Shown: positions 1 to 9,816 of the stretch, piece by piece
Numbering within the stretch: the stretch's first letter is position 1
Layout of the letters: the number at the start of each line of letters is the position of its first letter
Source: Paenibacillus sp. DMB5
Lineage (GTDB): Bacteria; Bacillota; Bacilli; Paenibacillales; Paenibacillaceae
NCBI RefSeq assembly: GCF_001517085.1
Contig: NZ_LRAC01000011.1
Location: 1 to 64,000, forward strand
Direction: 5' to 3'
Length of the DNA: 64,000 nt
The notes under the pieces: generated by a model
Told to the model about the DNA's origin: nothing
Database searches by the model: none
What the model saw: only the letters and a program-made list of their open reading frames with translations
Made by a program: the position numbers and the translations under genes

Positions 1-1
1 C

Positions 2-154
2 CCTCTCATTCCGCCTTCCGGCACGTTCCCGCCGGAATTAGAGGCATTTTTGCCTCTCTTTTCGCCTTCCGGCACGTTTTCGGCCAAATCAGAGGCATTT
101 TTGCCTCTCATTCCGCCATCCGGCACGTTTCTGCCGGAATCAGAGGCCTTTTTG
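2..154. repeat. Three 51-bp tandem repeats
   Basis: Three consecutive units of 51 bp begin at about 2, 53 and 104. Each has a CCGGCACGTTT-type core and ends in AGAGGCATTTTTGCCTCT, which is itself a hairpin across the unit junction. The plus frame starting at base 2 is open through all units, a 17-residue period with SGTF and EAFL motifs, and stops at about 175. It could therefore be the 3' end of a repeat-coding gene, but the hairpin at each junction fits intergenic repeats better. Confidence 0.75.
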
Positions 155-177
155 CCCTTGATTGCCGGTAACTAGTC

Positions 178-333
178 TCTTTAATAGGACTTCTCCCTCT
201 ATCCCCACCCGGCAGCGCGCTTTCCAAACACTTTAATACGATTTCTCCTGCTATTCCCACCCGGCAGCACGCTCACCGGACACTTTAATGGGATTTCTCC
301 CTCTATCTCCCCCATCTCCAGCCAACAGCACGC
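178..333. repeat. Degenerate 52-bp tandem repeats
   Basis: About two and a half copies of a 52-bp unit start with CTTTAAT at about 178, 230 and 282. Each continues with a TTCTCC-rich pyrimidine stretch and, in the first two, CACCCGGCAGC. The third copy diverges after about 30 bases. No start codon with a ribosome binding site is visible, so the stretch 155-361 appears non-coding. Confidence 0.65.
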
Positions 334-354
334 CACCTGCCTGCTGTATGTAAA

Positions 355-400
355 TTAACAAAGCCCGCCCAGCCTCCTGTAGCAGGAGGTTAGGCGGGCT
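355..400 (-). terminator. Rho-independent terminator of the kinase/HD-GYP operon
   Basis: AGCCCGCC pairs with GGCGGGCT around an inner CCTCCT/AGGAGG stem (362-400). On the minus strand it is followed by TTTGTTAATTT. It lies about 115 bases after the HD-GYP stop, with nothing else coding between them. Confidence 0.8.
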
Positions 401-514
401 CTATTTAGAACCACTGCAAAGTATTGCTATACCTGTTTATGACTCTACGGCAACCGACTGCAAATAGGCCTTATTCGCCAGTACAAATATAAACGCCGGA
501 GGCCCGCCAACAGT

Positions 515-1591
515 TTAATACTGTTCAGAAATCTCCTGAAATTTATGGCAGCATTTCACAAAGATCTCCACAATATCGGGATCGAAATGCCGGCCGGCGT
601 CCGAAACAATAATGCCGACTGCCTGCTCATGACTCATCGCCTCTTTATATACACGCTTGCTGGTCAGAGCGTCGTACACATCGGCAACCGCCATCAGCCT
701 TGCGGACAAAGGAATCCCTTCACCGGCCAGCCCCTGCGGATAACCGGTTCCGTCCCATTTTTCATGATGGGAATAGACGATCTCCTTCGCGAACCGCAAA
801 AAGGTTTCGGTGCTGTTCATCAGCCGCTCGGCACGCAGGACGGCATCCCGGCCCTGGGTCGTGTGCGTCTTCATCACTTCAAATTCTTCGTCCGTCAGCT
901 TGCCTGGCTTAAGAAGAATATGGTCAGGGATACCCACCTTGCCGATGTCATGCAGCGGAGCCGAGGTAACAATCAGGCCGATATGCTCGGGGGTGAGGAC
1001 GTCCGCATATTTTTCCGTCCGGCCCAGACGGGTTGCCAGCTCCTTGATATACAGCTTGGTTCTCTGAATATGATTGCCTGTCTCCGGATCACGCATTTCA
1101 GCCAGCGCCGCCATCGCCATAACCGAGACCTCCTGAATCAGCGATATTTCCTGGATCCGCCGGGAAATCTCTGCTTCGAGATACTGGTTTTTGTCAGCAA
1201 GAAAATCCTTGGAGCGCTTCAGTGTCAGATGTGTCTTCACACGCGACAGGAGGATCGGCGCACTGATCGGCTTGGTAATATAATCGACTGCACCGGAATC
1301 GAAGCCCTTGTTCTCGTCCTCCACCTCTTCTTTAGCTGTCAGAAAAATCACCGGGATCTCCCTCAGCACATCATCCTGCATCAGCCTGCGGCAGGTTTCG
1401 TAACCGTCCATACCCGGCATCATAACATCCAGCAAAATCAGGTCGGGTGGAGCAGCCTTGGCAATATGCAGTGCCTTTTCGCCGTTTGTAGCCACCTTCA
1501 CCTTGTAGCTTTCCTTTAACAGCCCGCTGAGCAGCGCAATATTGTCAGGCGTGTCGTCAACGACTAATATAACAGGTCTTAAATCCAGCAT
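515..1591 (-). CDS. REC-HD-GYP response regulator (cyclic-di-GMP phosphodiesterase)
   Basis: 358 residues. The N-terminal receiver domain has acidic pair D12-D13, phospho-acceptor D55 in LILLDVMMPG and K107. A helical linker (about 115-155) leads to an HD-GYP domain with HD at 214-215 (HDIGK) and HHEKWDGTGYP at 275-285, the signature of metal-dependent hydrolysis of cyclic-di-GMP. It is cytoplasmic, with no membrane segment. It starts three bases after the Hpt stop and shares the operon with the hybrid kinase, so it is the probable end point of that phosphorelay. By inference, phosphorylation of D55 switches cyclic-di-GMP degradation and so motility or biofilm behaviour. All key residues are present, so activity is likely. 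Confidence 0.93.
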   Translation of the reverse strand: MLDLRPVILVVDDTPDNIALLSGLLKESYKVKVATNGEKALHIAKAAPPDLILLDVMMPGMDGYETCRRLMQDDVLREIPVIFLTAKEEVEDENKGFDSGAVDYITKPISAPILLSRVKTHLTLKRSKDFLADKNQYLEAEISRRIQEISLIQEVSVMAMAALAEMRDPETGNHIQRTKLYIKELATRLGRTEKYADVLTPEHIGLIVTSAPLHDIGKVGIPDHILLKPGKLTDEEFEVMKTHTTQGRDAVLRAERLMNSTETFLRFAKEIVYSHHEKWDGTGYPQGLAGEGIPLSARLMAVADVYDALTSKRVYKEAMSHEQAVGIIVSDAGRHFDPDIVEIFVKCCHKFQEISEQY

Positions 1592-1594
1592 TGT

Positions 1595-2149
1595 TTACAT
1601 CAACCTCTGTTCATAATGACTTTCGAGGATAGCCTGCCTGGTGATTTCCATAGCCTCCTCGTATTCAAACCGGTCAAGACTGCGCTCCAGCCGCTTCATA
1701 TCTGCCGGTTGGATCAGATGAGCCACCTTACCCCTTATATCGGCATAATAATGAACGGCTTCACTGTCATCATCTGCCAGGAGCTCGAGCAGCCGCTCAA
1801 GCAGCTGCACAGGCGGGTTCAGCTGCTGTCCTGTCTCCTTCGCCTGCACTTCAGAACGAAGATTGCTGCCCAGTTCCCCGCCGATTTTCTCAGAAATGTC
1901 CTGCACCGCCGATTCCAGTCTGTGCAGCAGCTCTTCCAGCACCTCCGGCTCTGCTGCCCGGGTAATCATTTTACCCAAGGTACCGGCCAGCTTCTCTACC
2001 CCGGTAACCCCGAGGTTGCCCGATACTCCCCTAAGGTTATGGGCAAGCCTTTCCGCTGCTGCAGCCTCCTCTTGAAGGAGCGCCTTACGCAGATTCTGAA
2101 CCGCTTCACACTGGCTGTCCGCATATTTCAGCAGCAGGCTGATGTACAA
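1595..2149 (-). CDS. Histidine phosphotransfer (Hpt) module, probably split from the upstream kinase
   Basis: The open frame gives about 184 residues from an internal TTG. It has the Hpt signature AHNLRGVSGNLG with phospho-accepting H37. In the same frame, upstream of that TTG, the sequence encodes [16 protein letters not shown], the conserved lead-in of Hpt domains that follow hybrid kinases, with no usable ATG. The kinase frame ends at 2173 inside this lead-in. The simplest reading is one ancestral kinase-REC-Hpt protein broken by a one-base indel between about 2176 and 2236. A separate short Hpt protein from the TTG is possible, but it would lack the first helix. Its job would be to pass phosphate from the kinase receiver to D55 of the HD-GYP regulator next to it. 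Confidence 0.8.
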   Translation of the reverse strand: MYISLLLKYADSQCEAVQNLRKALLQEEAAAAERLAHNLRGVSGNLGVTGVEKLAGTLGKMITRAAEPEVLEELLHRLESAVQDISEKIGGELGSNLRSEVQAKETGQQLNPPVQLLERLLELLADDDSEAVHYYADIRGKVAHLIQPADMKRLERSLDRFEYEEAMEITRQAILESHYEQRLM

Positions 2150-2172
2150 TGTCCGGTTCTGCCCAACCCGGT

Positions 2173-5100
2173 TCAGACCTCCGGCCGTATCGATTCCACT
2201 AAGCCGCAGGATTGATATCGCATCGGCATCAGGGCAGCCGCCTTTACTTCACTCCCGGCAGCCGGCCTGGCCGTCCTGTCCGTAACCCATCTGCCGATCG
2301 TGGTGAACAGGATATCCGGATCAACCGGCTTGGCGACATGGCCGTTCATGCCTGCAGCAAAGCTGCGTTCCCGCTCCTCCTGCATCGTCCGGGCTGTCAT
2401 GGCGATAACCGGCAGCTCCGGATACAGCTTACGGATTCTGGCTGCCGCTCCGAAGCCGTCCATCTCCGGCATTTGCAGATCCATCAGTACGATGCCGTAA
2501 GGCCGGTCTGCAGGCATTGCTTCGATCATCCTCACCGCTTCAGCCCCGTTCACCGCGAGATCCGGCTGCATGCCCTGGCTTCTAAGCAGTTCAGCGGCAA
2601 TCTGCCGGTTAATCTCATTGTCTTCGGCTACCAGCACCCGGGTCCCCGCCAGCCTGTAATCCTTTTCCCGGACGGGGGAAGCTGCTTCTGATAACTGCAG
2701 AACCGGGGTATCCGCATCCTGCGCCAGATCAAACCAGGCGGTAAAAGAAAAGGTGCTGCCCTGTCCTTCCACACTGTCCACCCACAGGCTGCCGCCCATA
2801 ATTTCAACAAGCTTGCGGCTGATGGCCAGTCCCAGCCCCGTTCCGCCAAACCTCCGCGTAGTCGAGCTGTCGGCCTGGGTAAAGGCCTGAAACACCTTGC
2901 TCTCCGTCTCTTTGCTCATGCCGATGCCGGTATCGCGCACGCTGATCTGCAGCTTGACCCTGCTGTCAATCCGGCTGTTCAGCTCAGCTGCAATGGAAAT
3001 TTCACCCTCCTCTGTGAATTTAATCGCGTTGCTCAGCAGATTGCTAATAATCTGCCCCAGACGGAGCGGGTCACCCCTGAGCCTTGCAGGCACATCGGGC
3101 GGAATTTCACACAGCAGCTGCAGCCCCTTTTCCTCAGCCGTCTGACTGGACAAATCCAGCGCCCCGGAGATAACCTCCAGGAGTATAAATTCCGTGTTCT
3201 CCAGCTCCAGCTTGCCTGACTCCACCTTTGAAAAATCAAGAATTTCATTGATAATGCCCAGCAGCGAAGTACCGGCATTGTGGATTTTGGAGATATAATC
3301 CTGCTGCACAGGGTTTAGGCCGGTCTTTAGGGCCAGATAGGCCATTCCGATAATCGCATTCATCGGTGTACGGATCTCATGGCTCATGTTGGCCAGAAAC
3401 TGTGACTTGGCTGCTGTCGCTTCCTCTGCCAGATTCAGTGCATATTTCAGCTCTGCTTCTTTCCGTTTAGCTTCGGTAATATCTTCGGAGACGCTAAGCA
3501 AATACAGCGGCTGTCCCTCAGCATCCATAATCGGGAGCTTGGTGGTCTGCACATATCTAAGGTTACAGTGCTCACCGTCGTCCGGAATAATCTCAATCTC
3601 GCTGAAGGTCTGCCCGGTGGCGAGTACTCTTTTATCCGCATCCATCAGCTTGCGTGCAATCTCCTCAGGGAACACCGTCCGCAAATCCAGACCCACCAGC
3701 TGCTCAGGAGCTACGCCCAGGAAATCCGCACTGGCCTGGTTAGCCTTAAAAATCTTCAGGTGCTGCGCATCCTTCACCGTTATCATGACCGGCATATGGC
3801 TGATAATGGCATCGAGGAAATTGCGGTTATCCATAATCTGTTTTTCCTTATGCTTCAGATCGCTGATGTCCGTCATAATCCCCAGATACCCGCCGACTGA
3901 ATAATCGGACAAGCGGAAAGCAGACAGGGAATACAGGATATGATGATCCTCCCCTGAAGCAAAGGTTCTGACAATCTGCCGGTTCGAGGATCTGCCGGTC
4001 GCTGCCACTTCAGTCATCATCTCGCTGAGATTGCGGTACCCGTCCTCCGGCAAATGCGGCAGCATGCTCATCGGAATCCCGGCCAGCCTACTGCGCGACA
4101 CCTGAAAAGCCTGCTCATAAGCGGCGTTACAGCCGAGAAAGCAATGCCGGTCATCAATATAAAACAGCGGATGCGGCAGCGTATCAATTAACTGTGAGGT
4201 GAAGTACAGCTGGTCTGACAGCTCTTTTTTCATCCGTTTGTATTCGGAAATATCCTCTTTGATGCCGACGTAATGCGTAACCTCGCCGCTTTCATTTCTG
4301 ATGGAGGATACGAGCACGGCTTCGGTGTATTCCTCGCCGTTCTTTTTACGGTTAACAAACTCTCCGTGCCATCTCCCCCTTGTCTCCAGCATGTCATTTA
4401 ATTGGTTATAGGTCTCACGCCTGGTCTTGTCTGTCTTCAGGAGGGATGGTGTCTTGCCGAGAACTTCTTCTTTGGAATATCCGGTTACCTCGGTAAAATA
4501 AGGGTTGATGTATTCGATACGCCTGTCTTTATCGGTAATCAGAATGGACATCGGCGCCTGCTCAATAACATTCAGATAAAGGCGCAGCTTCTCGTTGTAT
4601 TCCCTTTCCGTTTCCAGCATTTTTCTGGCGGCGCTGGTCTGTTTGGCATACAGTCTTACAATGAAATAGGCCATAATGATGATAGTAAAATACAGAAATA
4701 CGTAAACTGAGAAGCCTTTCAGCAGCACAATGATTACAGGGTAGATTAAAAAGAGGGCTCCGCCCTTCAGCGTTCGCGGAGTATTCTCCGGCTTTGCTGC
4801 CGGTCGTGTGCTGCCCACCTGCAGCGTCCCCATAATGCCGCTGGCTGTAATAGCTGCGATAGAGAGCCTGTACAGGCTGTCTATGTATGGACTTGAGATC
4901 ATTCCGCCGTGCAGCGCCTGGATCAGATCAAGTGTCCCGACCAGGGCAATGCCCGAAATCAGCAGAATAAAACCGTATGTACGCTGGCTGCTGTCCATAT
5001 AGATCCAGATCAGGATAAGCCCGGCCAGCACCAGCAGCGGTACGAGCAGAAAAAAGGATACGGCGAACGACTGCAGGCCGCCCGGCATCCAGTGAAACGT

Positions 5101-5562
5101 CTCATCCTGAAAAAAGATAAACCATACACTGCCGACAATACACTCTGCAGTTGTAATCTGATCCCACAGAACCTGCAGCCTGCTGATCCGCTTTTTCAGC
5201 CTCCTGTATATTTGATAAATGCCGAACAGAATCGCGACTCTAGCCGGAATATGAACCATCACCGCCAGCAGTACGCTATACGGCTCCTCCCCGAATCTGA
5301 TCTCCATGCCTCCGGGAAATACAGCCACGAAGAGGTTGCCTGCTGACCACAGCAGAAAAGCAAGCTGAATCCAGTTCCGTGATCTGCTTAACTCAGACTT
5401 GTCGCCGTCTCCTCTTTTCCAATAAGCACTGCAGACCAGAATCGGCCCGCCTACTATAATCATCATCCACAGTATTTTGCTGTATTGGATCTCCACCCAG
5501 ATACAGGCCAATATGTACAGCGCGAGAGCCGCCCATAACCTGTACGTCCTGCCTTTGTCCAT
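2173..5562 (-). CDS. Multi-PAS hybrid sensor histidine kinase (HisKA-HATPase-REC)
   Basis: 1129 residues, membrane-bound. The first ~310 residues hold about eight to ten hydrophobic segments without a recognisable extracellular domain. Three PAS domains follow (about 330-450, 455-575 and 585-700). HisKA has the phospho-acceptor His near 728 ([13 protein letters not shown]). HATPase shows [15 protein letters not shown] and [11 protein letters not shown]-terminal receiver has VAEDNEINR and the acceptor Asp in [12 protein letters not shown] near 1027. The last ~20 residues do not resemble anything, whereas the minus-one frame encodes an Hpt lead-in, so the C-terminus is probably an artefact or mutation. 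It leads the operon with the Hpt module and HD-GYP regulator. The signal is unknown; PAS plus many membrane helices suggests redox or small-molecule sensing. Confidence 0.92.
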   Translation of the reverse strand: MDKGRTYRLWAALALYILACIWVEIQYSKILWMMIIVGGPILVCSAYWKRGDGDKSELSRSRNWIQLAFLLWSAGNLFVAVFPGGMEIRFGEEPYSVLLAVMVHIPARVAILFGIYQIYRRLKKRISRLQVLWDQITTAECIVGSVWFIFFQDETFHWMPGGLQSFAVSFFLLVPLLVLAGLILIWIYMDSSQRTYGFILLISGIALVGTLDLIQALHGGMISSPYIDSLYRLSIAAITASGIMGTLQVGSTRPAAKPENTPRTLKGGALFLIYPVIIVLLKGFSVYVFLYFTIIIMAYFIVRLYAKQTSAARKMLETEREYNEKLRLYLNVIEQAPMSILITDKDRRIEYINPYFTEVTGYSKEEVLGKTPSLLKTDKTRRETYNQLNDMLETRGRWHGEFVNRKKNGEEYTEAVLVSSIRNESGEVTHYVGIKEDISEYKRMKKELSDQLYFTSQLIDTLPHPLFYIDDRHCFLGCNAAYEQAFQVSRSRLAGIPMSMLPHLPEDGYRNLSEMMTEVAATGRSSNRQIVRTFASGEDHHILYSLSAFRLSDYSVGGYLGIMTDISDLKHKEKQIMDNRNFLDAIISHMPVMITVKDAQHLKIFKANQASADFLGVAPEQLVGLDLRTVFPEEIARKLMDADKRVLATGQTFSEIEIIPDDGEHCNLRYVQTTKLPIMDAEGQPLYLLSVSEDITEAKRKEAELKYALNLAEEATAAKSQFLANMSHEIRTPMNAIIGMAYLALKTGLNPVQQDYISKIHNAGTSLLGIINEILDFSKVESGKLELENTEFILLEVISGALDLSSQTAEEKGLQLLCEIPPDVPARLRGDPLRLGQIISNLLSNAIKFTEEGEISIAAELNSRIDSRVKLQISVRDTGIGMSKETESKVFQAFTQADSSTTRRFGGTGLGLAISRKLVEIMGGSLWVDSVEGQGSTFSFTAWFDLAQDADTPVLQLSEAASPVREKDYRLAGTRVLVAEDNEINRQIAAELLRSQGMQPDLAVNGAEAVRMIEAMPADRPYGIVLMDLQMPEMDGFGAAARIRKLYPELPVIAMTARTMQEERERSFAAGMNGHVAKPVDPDILFTTIGRWVTDRTARPAAGSEVKAAALMPMRYQSCGLVESIRPEV

Positions 5563-5691
5563 CCACCGCCAACCACCCTTAAAATCTATAATATTTCTTT
5601 ACTCTAGCCCTGCTGCCCGTTCCTGATAGTGTTGTTTCATTCTACTCTTAATGCTATCTTATTCATACTCCTTTTTTCGACATTCTTCTGC

Positions 5692-5738
5692 AAAAAAATT
5701 AGCCCGGCCAAGGCTCCACCTGGGAGTTTGGACGGGCT
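5692..5738 (-). terminator. Rho-independent terminator of the 87-residue ORF
   Basis: AGCCCG-G-CCAA pairs with TTGG-A-CGGGCT (5701-5738). On the minus strand it is followed by AATTTTTTT (5692-5700). The rest of 5563-5784 upstream of the kinase is AT-rich and likely holds the kinase promoter. Confidence 0.85.
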
Positions 5739-5784
5739 GTTAACACCTTACTGGCCGGGAAAAAGAATAATCCTGCTGATACAG

Positions 5785-6048
5785 CTACACGCTTGATTCC
5801 GTATCCTCATAATGGTCTCTTGAAAAGTAGCGGTCTGCACAATCCTTGACAAGATATTCCCGGGAATCTTCATGCAGCTTTAATAGCTGGTTTAACACAA
5901 AAATCCGCTGGACATTGTCCTCTGCATACATGAACAGCTGCTGCTTATAATGATCAATCTGCCGCTGGTTGGCCCCGGAAGGCCGTATGCTTTTTTCGTA
6001 TACATTGAGCAGTTGTAAATGCAGCCTGTAAACCTCTTCGTCATTCAT
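5785..6048 (-). CDS. Small hypothetical protein, 87 residues
   Basis: Unrecognised. It is a mostly helical, charged, probably cytoplasmic protein with no Cys, signal peptide or membrane segment. Two ATGs are available at 6057 and 6048. The AGGGGG ribosome binding site abuts the first and lies 9 bases before the second, so 6048 (MNDEEVYRL) is the likelier start. It stands alone with its own terminator. Confidence 0.65.
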   Translation of the reverse strand: MNDEEVYRLHLQLLNVYEKSIRPSGANQRQIDHYKQQLFMYAEDNVQRIFVLNQLLKLHEDSREYLVKDCADRYFSRDHYEDTESSV

Positions 6049-6176
6049 GAATGGCATCCCCCTGAAAAACAGTTCTTAGATGCCATTGTCTCCATCTCTG
6101 AATGATTAATACCTGTTAGTAGAGTGATTAGGTAGATTTGATGAGCTCCCTATGGAGATGCTGGGATAAGTTCTCT

Positions 6177-6746
6177 CTACGGCATCCTCTTTATGTAATA
6201 GTCCCCGTACGGCAGCTCTCTGCTTCTCTCCAGCTTGTTGTAGCCCAGCCTCTGAAGCACTTCAACCCGCTGCACCGCCTGCGGAACCGCCTTGGTTAAC
6301 AGACCGTCAAATGTAAAATGCTCCGGAAACCGCTGCTCAACCAGTTCTAGCATTTCAGACAACACATCAGCCTGCTCATACTCAGAGGCCAGATCCAGTC
6401 TCAGAATGCCGGCCTCACCCTGTTCATCTCCCTGTCCAAGCTTCCTGGTAAAAAATTCAACAGTTCCGATTACCCGCTCAGACGTTTGTTCAACAATACT
6501 GAACCGTATAAACCCCCGTGCCCGGAATTCTGCCAGCCAGGCTTCAATACAACTCTCCATTTCCTCAAGCTTGTTCATGCTGAACCCGTAAAGGCAGTTG
6601 TCGCTGTTAAACAGCGGGATCGATTCAGGATCACTGTAGCATCTGAGCAAATCCGCAGCATCGTCCATCCGGACTAACCTCAGGCTGAAGCTTCCGGTTT
6701 CAAATACGGGGCAACTGGTATAAGGGTCTGTAATTCGGGTATTCAT
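6177..6746 (-). CDS. GNAT-family N-acetyltransferase
   Basis: 189 residues. The N-terminal LRLVRMDDAADLLRCYSDP stretch, the central VIGTVEFF strand and the C-terminal LQRLGYNKLERS stretch follow the RimJ/RimL-like GNAT layout. The acyl-CoA loop is not a clean Q/RxxGxG/A, so it may be divergent, and the substrate cannot be told. AAGGAGG lies 7 bases upstream of the ATG. It is a single gene between the small ORF and the WYL regulator. Confidence 0.75.
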   Translation of the reverse strand: MNTRITDPYTSCPVFETGSFSLRLVRMDDAADLLRCYSDPESIPLFNSDNCLYGFSMNKLEEMESCIEAWLAEFRARGFIRFSIVEQTSERVIGTVEFFTRKLGQGDEQGEAGILRLDLASEYEQADVLSEMLELVEQRFPEHFTFDGLLTKAVPQAVQRVEVLQRLGYNKLERSRELPYGDYYIKRMP

Positions 6747-6817
6747 GGAAAATCCTCCTTAATGAAATGTATTTTTTTCATTATAAGCAGGTAAACCGGA
6801 CAACAGCCTGTCGTCAT

Positions 6818-7735
6818 TTATGCATATTGCTGCAAAATCATCCGGGCGTGGCTCTGCAGCCGCTGGCGCAGCGTCTCTGGTTCCAGCACTGTACAGCAGC
6901 CGGCGTTCAGCAAGAGGACCCCGAACCAGCCGGTCTCCGTCTCAGGCACACTGAATTGCAGGATCAGTTCACCGCAGCGTTCTTCAACTACCCTTGCATT
7001 TGGAAAAGCCTCTTCCAGCTGAACTCTCCTGCCGGCAGGACAGGCAAGCTTGATGTCAATATAAGGCCGCACATCCTGATGGGCAGCAAGCAGCTGCTCC
7101 GCATTCCCATGACTATGCATAATGGCCTGACCGGTATTCCGGATCTCCCTGATCCGCGACAGACGAAACAGCCGGTAATCCTCACGTTCGCAGCAATAGG
7201 CAAACAGATACCAGGCATACCATCTGTATGACAAGAGCAAAGGCTCCACATAACGGCTGGAGACAGACTGCTGTGCATCCGTGTATTGAAACTGCACCGT
7301 AGTCCAGCCGCGGATCGCCGCTTCTATTACTTCGATAGAGCGTAAGGTTCCACTGCCCTCGCGCAGCGTATCCAGCTGCAGCCGGAACGGCTGTTCAGTG
7401 GGAATCCCCGCCGGGGACAGGGATATCATTTTTTCCACCGTTTCCTCTGCCCGCCTGCTGTTATATCCGGAGACCAGCCCTTTTAAGGCAGCCAATATGT
7501 ACATGTAATCCTCTGACTGGAGCAGCTGTCTGTTCATTTTGAAGCTGTCCAGAATGTAGTAACCACCGCTTTTACCCTGAATAGAACCAACCGGGATGCC
7601 CGCCTCGCCAATCGAGTCCATATCACGCTGAATCGTGCGCGGAGACACTTCAAATTTCTCGGCCAAAGCACGTGCGCTGACCACATCCCTGTTAAGCAGG
7701 TATACCACTATGCCCAGCAGCCTGTTCACTTTCAT
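6818..7735 (-). CDS. WYL-domain transcriptional regulator, YafY type
   Basis: 305 residues. The N-terminal winged helix (about 1-60: LGIVVYLLNRDVVSARALAE then RTIQRDMDSI) matches HTH_11 regulators. The middle and C-terminal part carries a WYL-type ligand-binding domain with SYRWYAWYLFAYC, followed by RLFRLSRI and a C-terminal extension (WYL-C). It is a cytoplasmic DNA-binding protein. Its targets cannot be inferred because both neighbours have their own starts; GAGGAG precedes the ATG by 11 bases. Proteins of this type often sense nucleotides or regulate stress genes, but nothing here specifies which. Confidence 0.88.
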   Translation of the reverse strand: MKVNRLLGIVVYLLNRDVVSARALAEKFEVSPRTIQRDMDSIGEAGIPVGSIQGKSGGYYILDSFKMNRQLLQSEDYMYILAALKGLVSGYNSRRAEETVEKMISLSPAGIPTEQPFRLQLDTLREGSGTLRSIEVIEAAIRGWTTVQFQYTDAQQSVSSRYVEPLLLSYRWYAWYLFAYCCEREDYRLFRLSRIREIRNTGQAIMHSHGNAEQLLAAHQDVRPYIDIKLACPAGRRVQLEEAFPNARVVEERCGELILQFSVPETETGWFGVLLLNAGCCTVLEPETLRQRLQSHARMILQQYA

Positions 7736-7835
7736 TTTCCGCGAAGCTCCTCATCCATATTTTTCCTACCCAGTATAAATGAGCGCATGGCTTTCTTCAA
7801 ATGAACATATGAAGGCGGTGAGATTCTGCTATGGA

Positions 7836-7887
7836 AAAGAAAAAGAGATGCCCGCCTAGCCATTACCCGGCTGACGGAACATCTCTT
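7836..7887 (-). terminator. Terminator of the UbiD-type gene
   Basis: AAGAGATG (7843-7850) pairs with CATCTCTT (7880-7887). On the minus strand the stem is followed by TTTCTTTTCC. Confidence 0.75.
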
Positions 7888-7892
7888 ATAAA

Positions 7893-9728
7893 TTATTTGC
7901 GGATGCCGCTGAGGCTTCCGCCCTGTGCAAACACCCGTTCAATATTGCGCTCCACATCCGGATCGGGAATGAGCGGCGGCGCCTGGTGCGGCTTCACGCG
8001 GGCATCAATAATTACATTGTCGCAGGCCCAGTGCTTGTGTACGATTCTGCTGTTCACACCGTGAATATCATGCGAAGGGTTGCTGCGCGTAAAGGTGGCC
8101 CACAGGAAGTTGTTCAGCTCTTCGCTCATGAACCTGCTGTCATCACACAGGATGATCATCGGGCACTCCGATAGCGGCCCCTGTGCTTCAATAGCTGCAC
8201 TCAAGCGGCTCATTTCCTGCTCTGTATCCTCATAGGTTGTGAACGCAGGTCCCTGAAGTGCCACTATGCCCGGCAATACCAGCTTGGCTTCACCGAAGCC
8301 TTCCAAAGAAGCCAGAACCTCCGGCACCTCTGTGCACAGCGTTCTTTTTACATCGCCTACTGCGGCAAAAACAACCTTACTCCCCGTGTTGATTCCCGTT
8401 CCCGAGTAATCCAGCGTATCAATCGTCGTATTCGTCTGAAAATGAATATCCCGCCGCAGATCGATCCGCTCCAGAATGTACGTCAGGAAATCAGGGATAT
8501 CATGCGTACTGACCGGACGGTCTTCCTCGGCGGTAATGAACAGATACTTGGCCAGGCTGAGCTGGCCGGTGCCCAGCACCCGGTTGGCAATCGTCAGCAG
8601 CTCGGCCGGCTGCTTCAGCTGCTGGTACGGCGTGTAACGCTCGCTGCCGATCGCGAACAGCAGCGGATGCACACCCGCCGCATCGACGGCATGGACTTCT
8701 TTTACACCCGGCACCTCATTCTTGATCGCGCTGCCGGTCAGCTCATGGATCAGCTCGCCGAAAGCAGTATCCTCCTGCGGCGGTCGTCCGACTACGGTGA
8801 AGGGGAAGATGGCCCCTTTTTTGGCATAGACCTTATGCACCTTCATTACCGGAAACGGGTGAGTCAGGCTGTAATAGCCCAGGTGGTCGCCGAACGGGCC
8901 TTCCGGCTTCGTCTCACCCGGATGGATCTCGCCGGTAATCACAAAATCCGCATCCGCGCTGACACAGAACCCGTCAACATAGCTGTAGCGGAAATGGCGT
9001 CCGCCGATCAGCCCGGCAAAGGTCATCTCGCTGAGGCCCTCCGGCAGCGGCATAACGGCCGAGAGCGTATGAGCGGGAGGTCCGCCGATGAAGCAGCTGA
9101 CCTTTAGCGGCTCGCCGCGCTTGACTGCATGGCTCTGGTGGATACCAATGCCGCGGTGGATCTGGTAATGGACCCCAACTTCTTTGTTAATCTCATAATC
9201 GTTGCCGCTGAGCTGAATCCGGTACATCCCGAGATTGGAATTCATAATCCCCGGCTTGTCCGGGTCTTCCGAATAGACCTGCGGCAGCGTTACAAAAGCG
9301 CCGCCGTCCCCCTGCCAGTGCTTGATCTGCGGCAGATCGGAGATCTGAATCTCCTCGAAGCTAGGCGGCAGTCCGCCGGGCAGCTTGAGCGGCAGCGCCT
9401 TGCGGGCGGCAAGCCCCGTGCCGACATATTTAAACGGTGCCTTCAGCGCCTTCACCGGATCATCCCGCAGGGCGATAACATCCTGGGAAGATTCCCAGGT
9501 ATCCCGGAAAATAAACTTGCTGCGCTCGATCGTCCCGAACAGGTTGGACACGGCGCGGTATTTGGAGCCTTTTACCTTTTCAAATAATAACGCTGGCCCG
9601 CCGGCCTCATACACCTTCATATGAATGGCTGCCATCTCCAGATGAGGATCGACTTCCTCGGTAATCCGTACAAGATGCCCATGCTTTTCCAGGTCATTAA
9701 TGCATTCTTCCAAATTGCGGTATGTCAT
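7893..9728 (-). CDS. UbiD-family decarboxylase
   Basis: 611 residues from ATG 9728 (MTYRNLEECINDLEKHG). GGAG sits 8 bases upstream; the longer frame to 9836 has no such site. The sequence fits the UbiD fold, which uses prenylated FMN and Mn to decarboxylate unsaturated or aromatic acids: GGPALLFEKVKG near the start, the central IGGPPAH and EGPFGDHLGYY blocks, and a C-terminal DPDVERNIERVFAQGG. Homologues serve menaquinone synthesis or aromatic acid breakdown. No UbiX-like flavin prenyltransferase or menaquinone gene is adjacent, so the substrate stays open. Confidence 0.9.
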   Translation of the reverse strand: MTYRNLEECINDLEKHGHLVRITEEVDPHLEMAAIHMKVYEAGGPALLFEKVKGSKYRAVSNLFGTIERSKFIFRDTWESSQDVIALRDDPVKALKAPFKYVGTGLAARKALPLKLPGGLPPSFEEIQISDLPQIKHWQGDGGAFVTLPQVYSEDPDKPGIMNSNLGMYRIQLSGNDYEINKEVGVHYQIHRGIGIHQSHAVKRGEPLKVSCFIGGPPAHTLSAVMPLPEGLSEMTFAGLIGGRHFRYSYVDGFCVSADADFVITGEIHPGETKPEGPFGDHLGYYSLTHPFPVMKVHKVYAKKGAIFPFTVVGRPPQEDTAFGELIHELTGSAIKNEVPGVKEVHAVDAAGVHPLLFAIGSERYTPYQQLKQPAELLTIANRVLGTGQLSLAKYLFITAEEDRPVSTHDIPDFLTYILERIDLRRDIHFQTNTTIDTLDYSGTGINTGSKVVFAAVGDVKRTLCTEVPEVLASLEGFGEAKLVLPGIVALQGPAFTTYEDTEQEMSRLSAAIEAQGPLSECPMIILCDDSRFMSEELNNFLWATFTRSNPSHDIHGVNSRIVHKHWACDNVIIDARVKPHQAPPLIPDPDVERNIERVFAQGGSLSGIRK

Positions 9729-9816
9729 TGGTCTTACTCCAATCTGCAGAAGAAATATGAACCTCTTTATTATCAATGAGCCGGGAGCCGAGGTCAACGT
9801 TTGCGGGTTGTGCCGA

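Noticed and set aside
1-360. CRISPR-like spacing of the 51/52-bp repeats
   Set aside because: Units are directly adjacent with no spacers and diverge from each other; no cas genes nearby.
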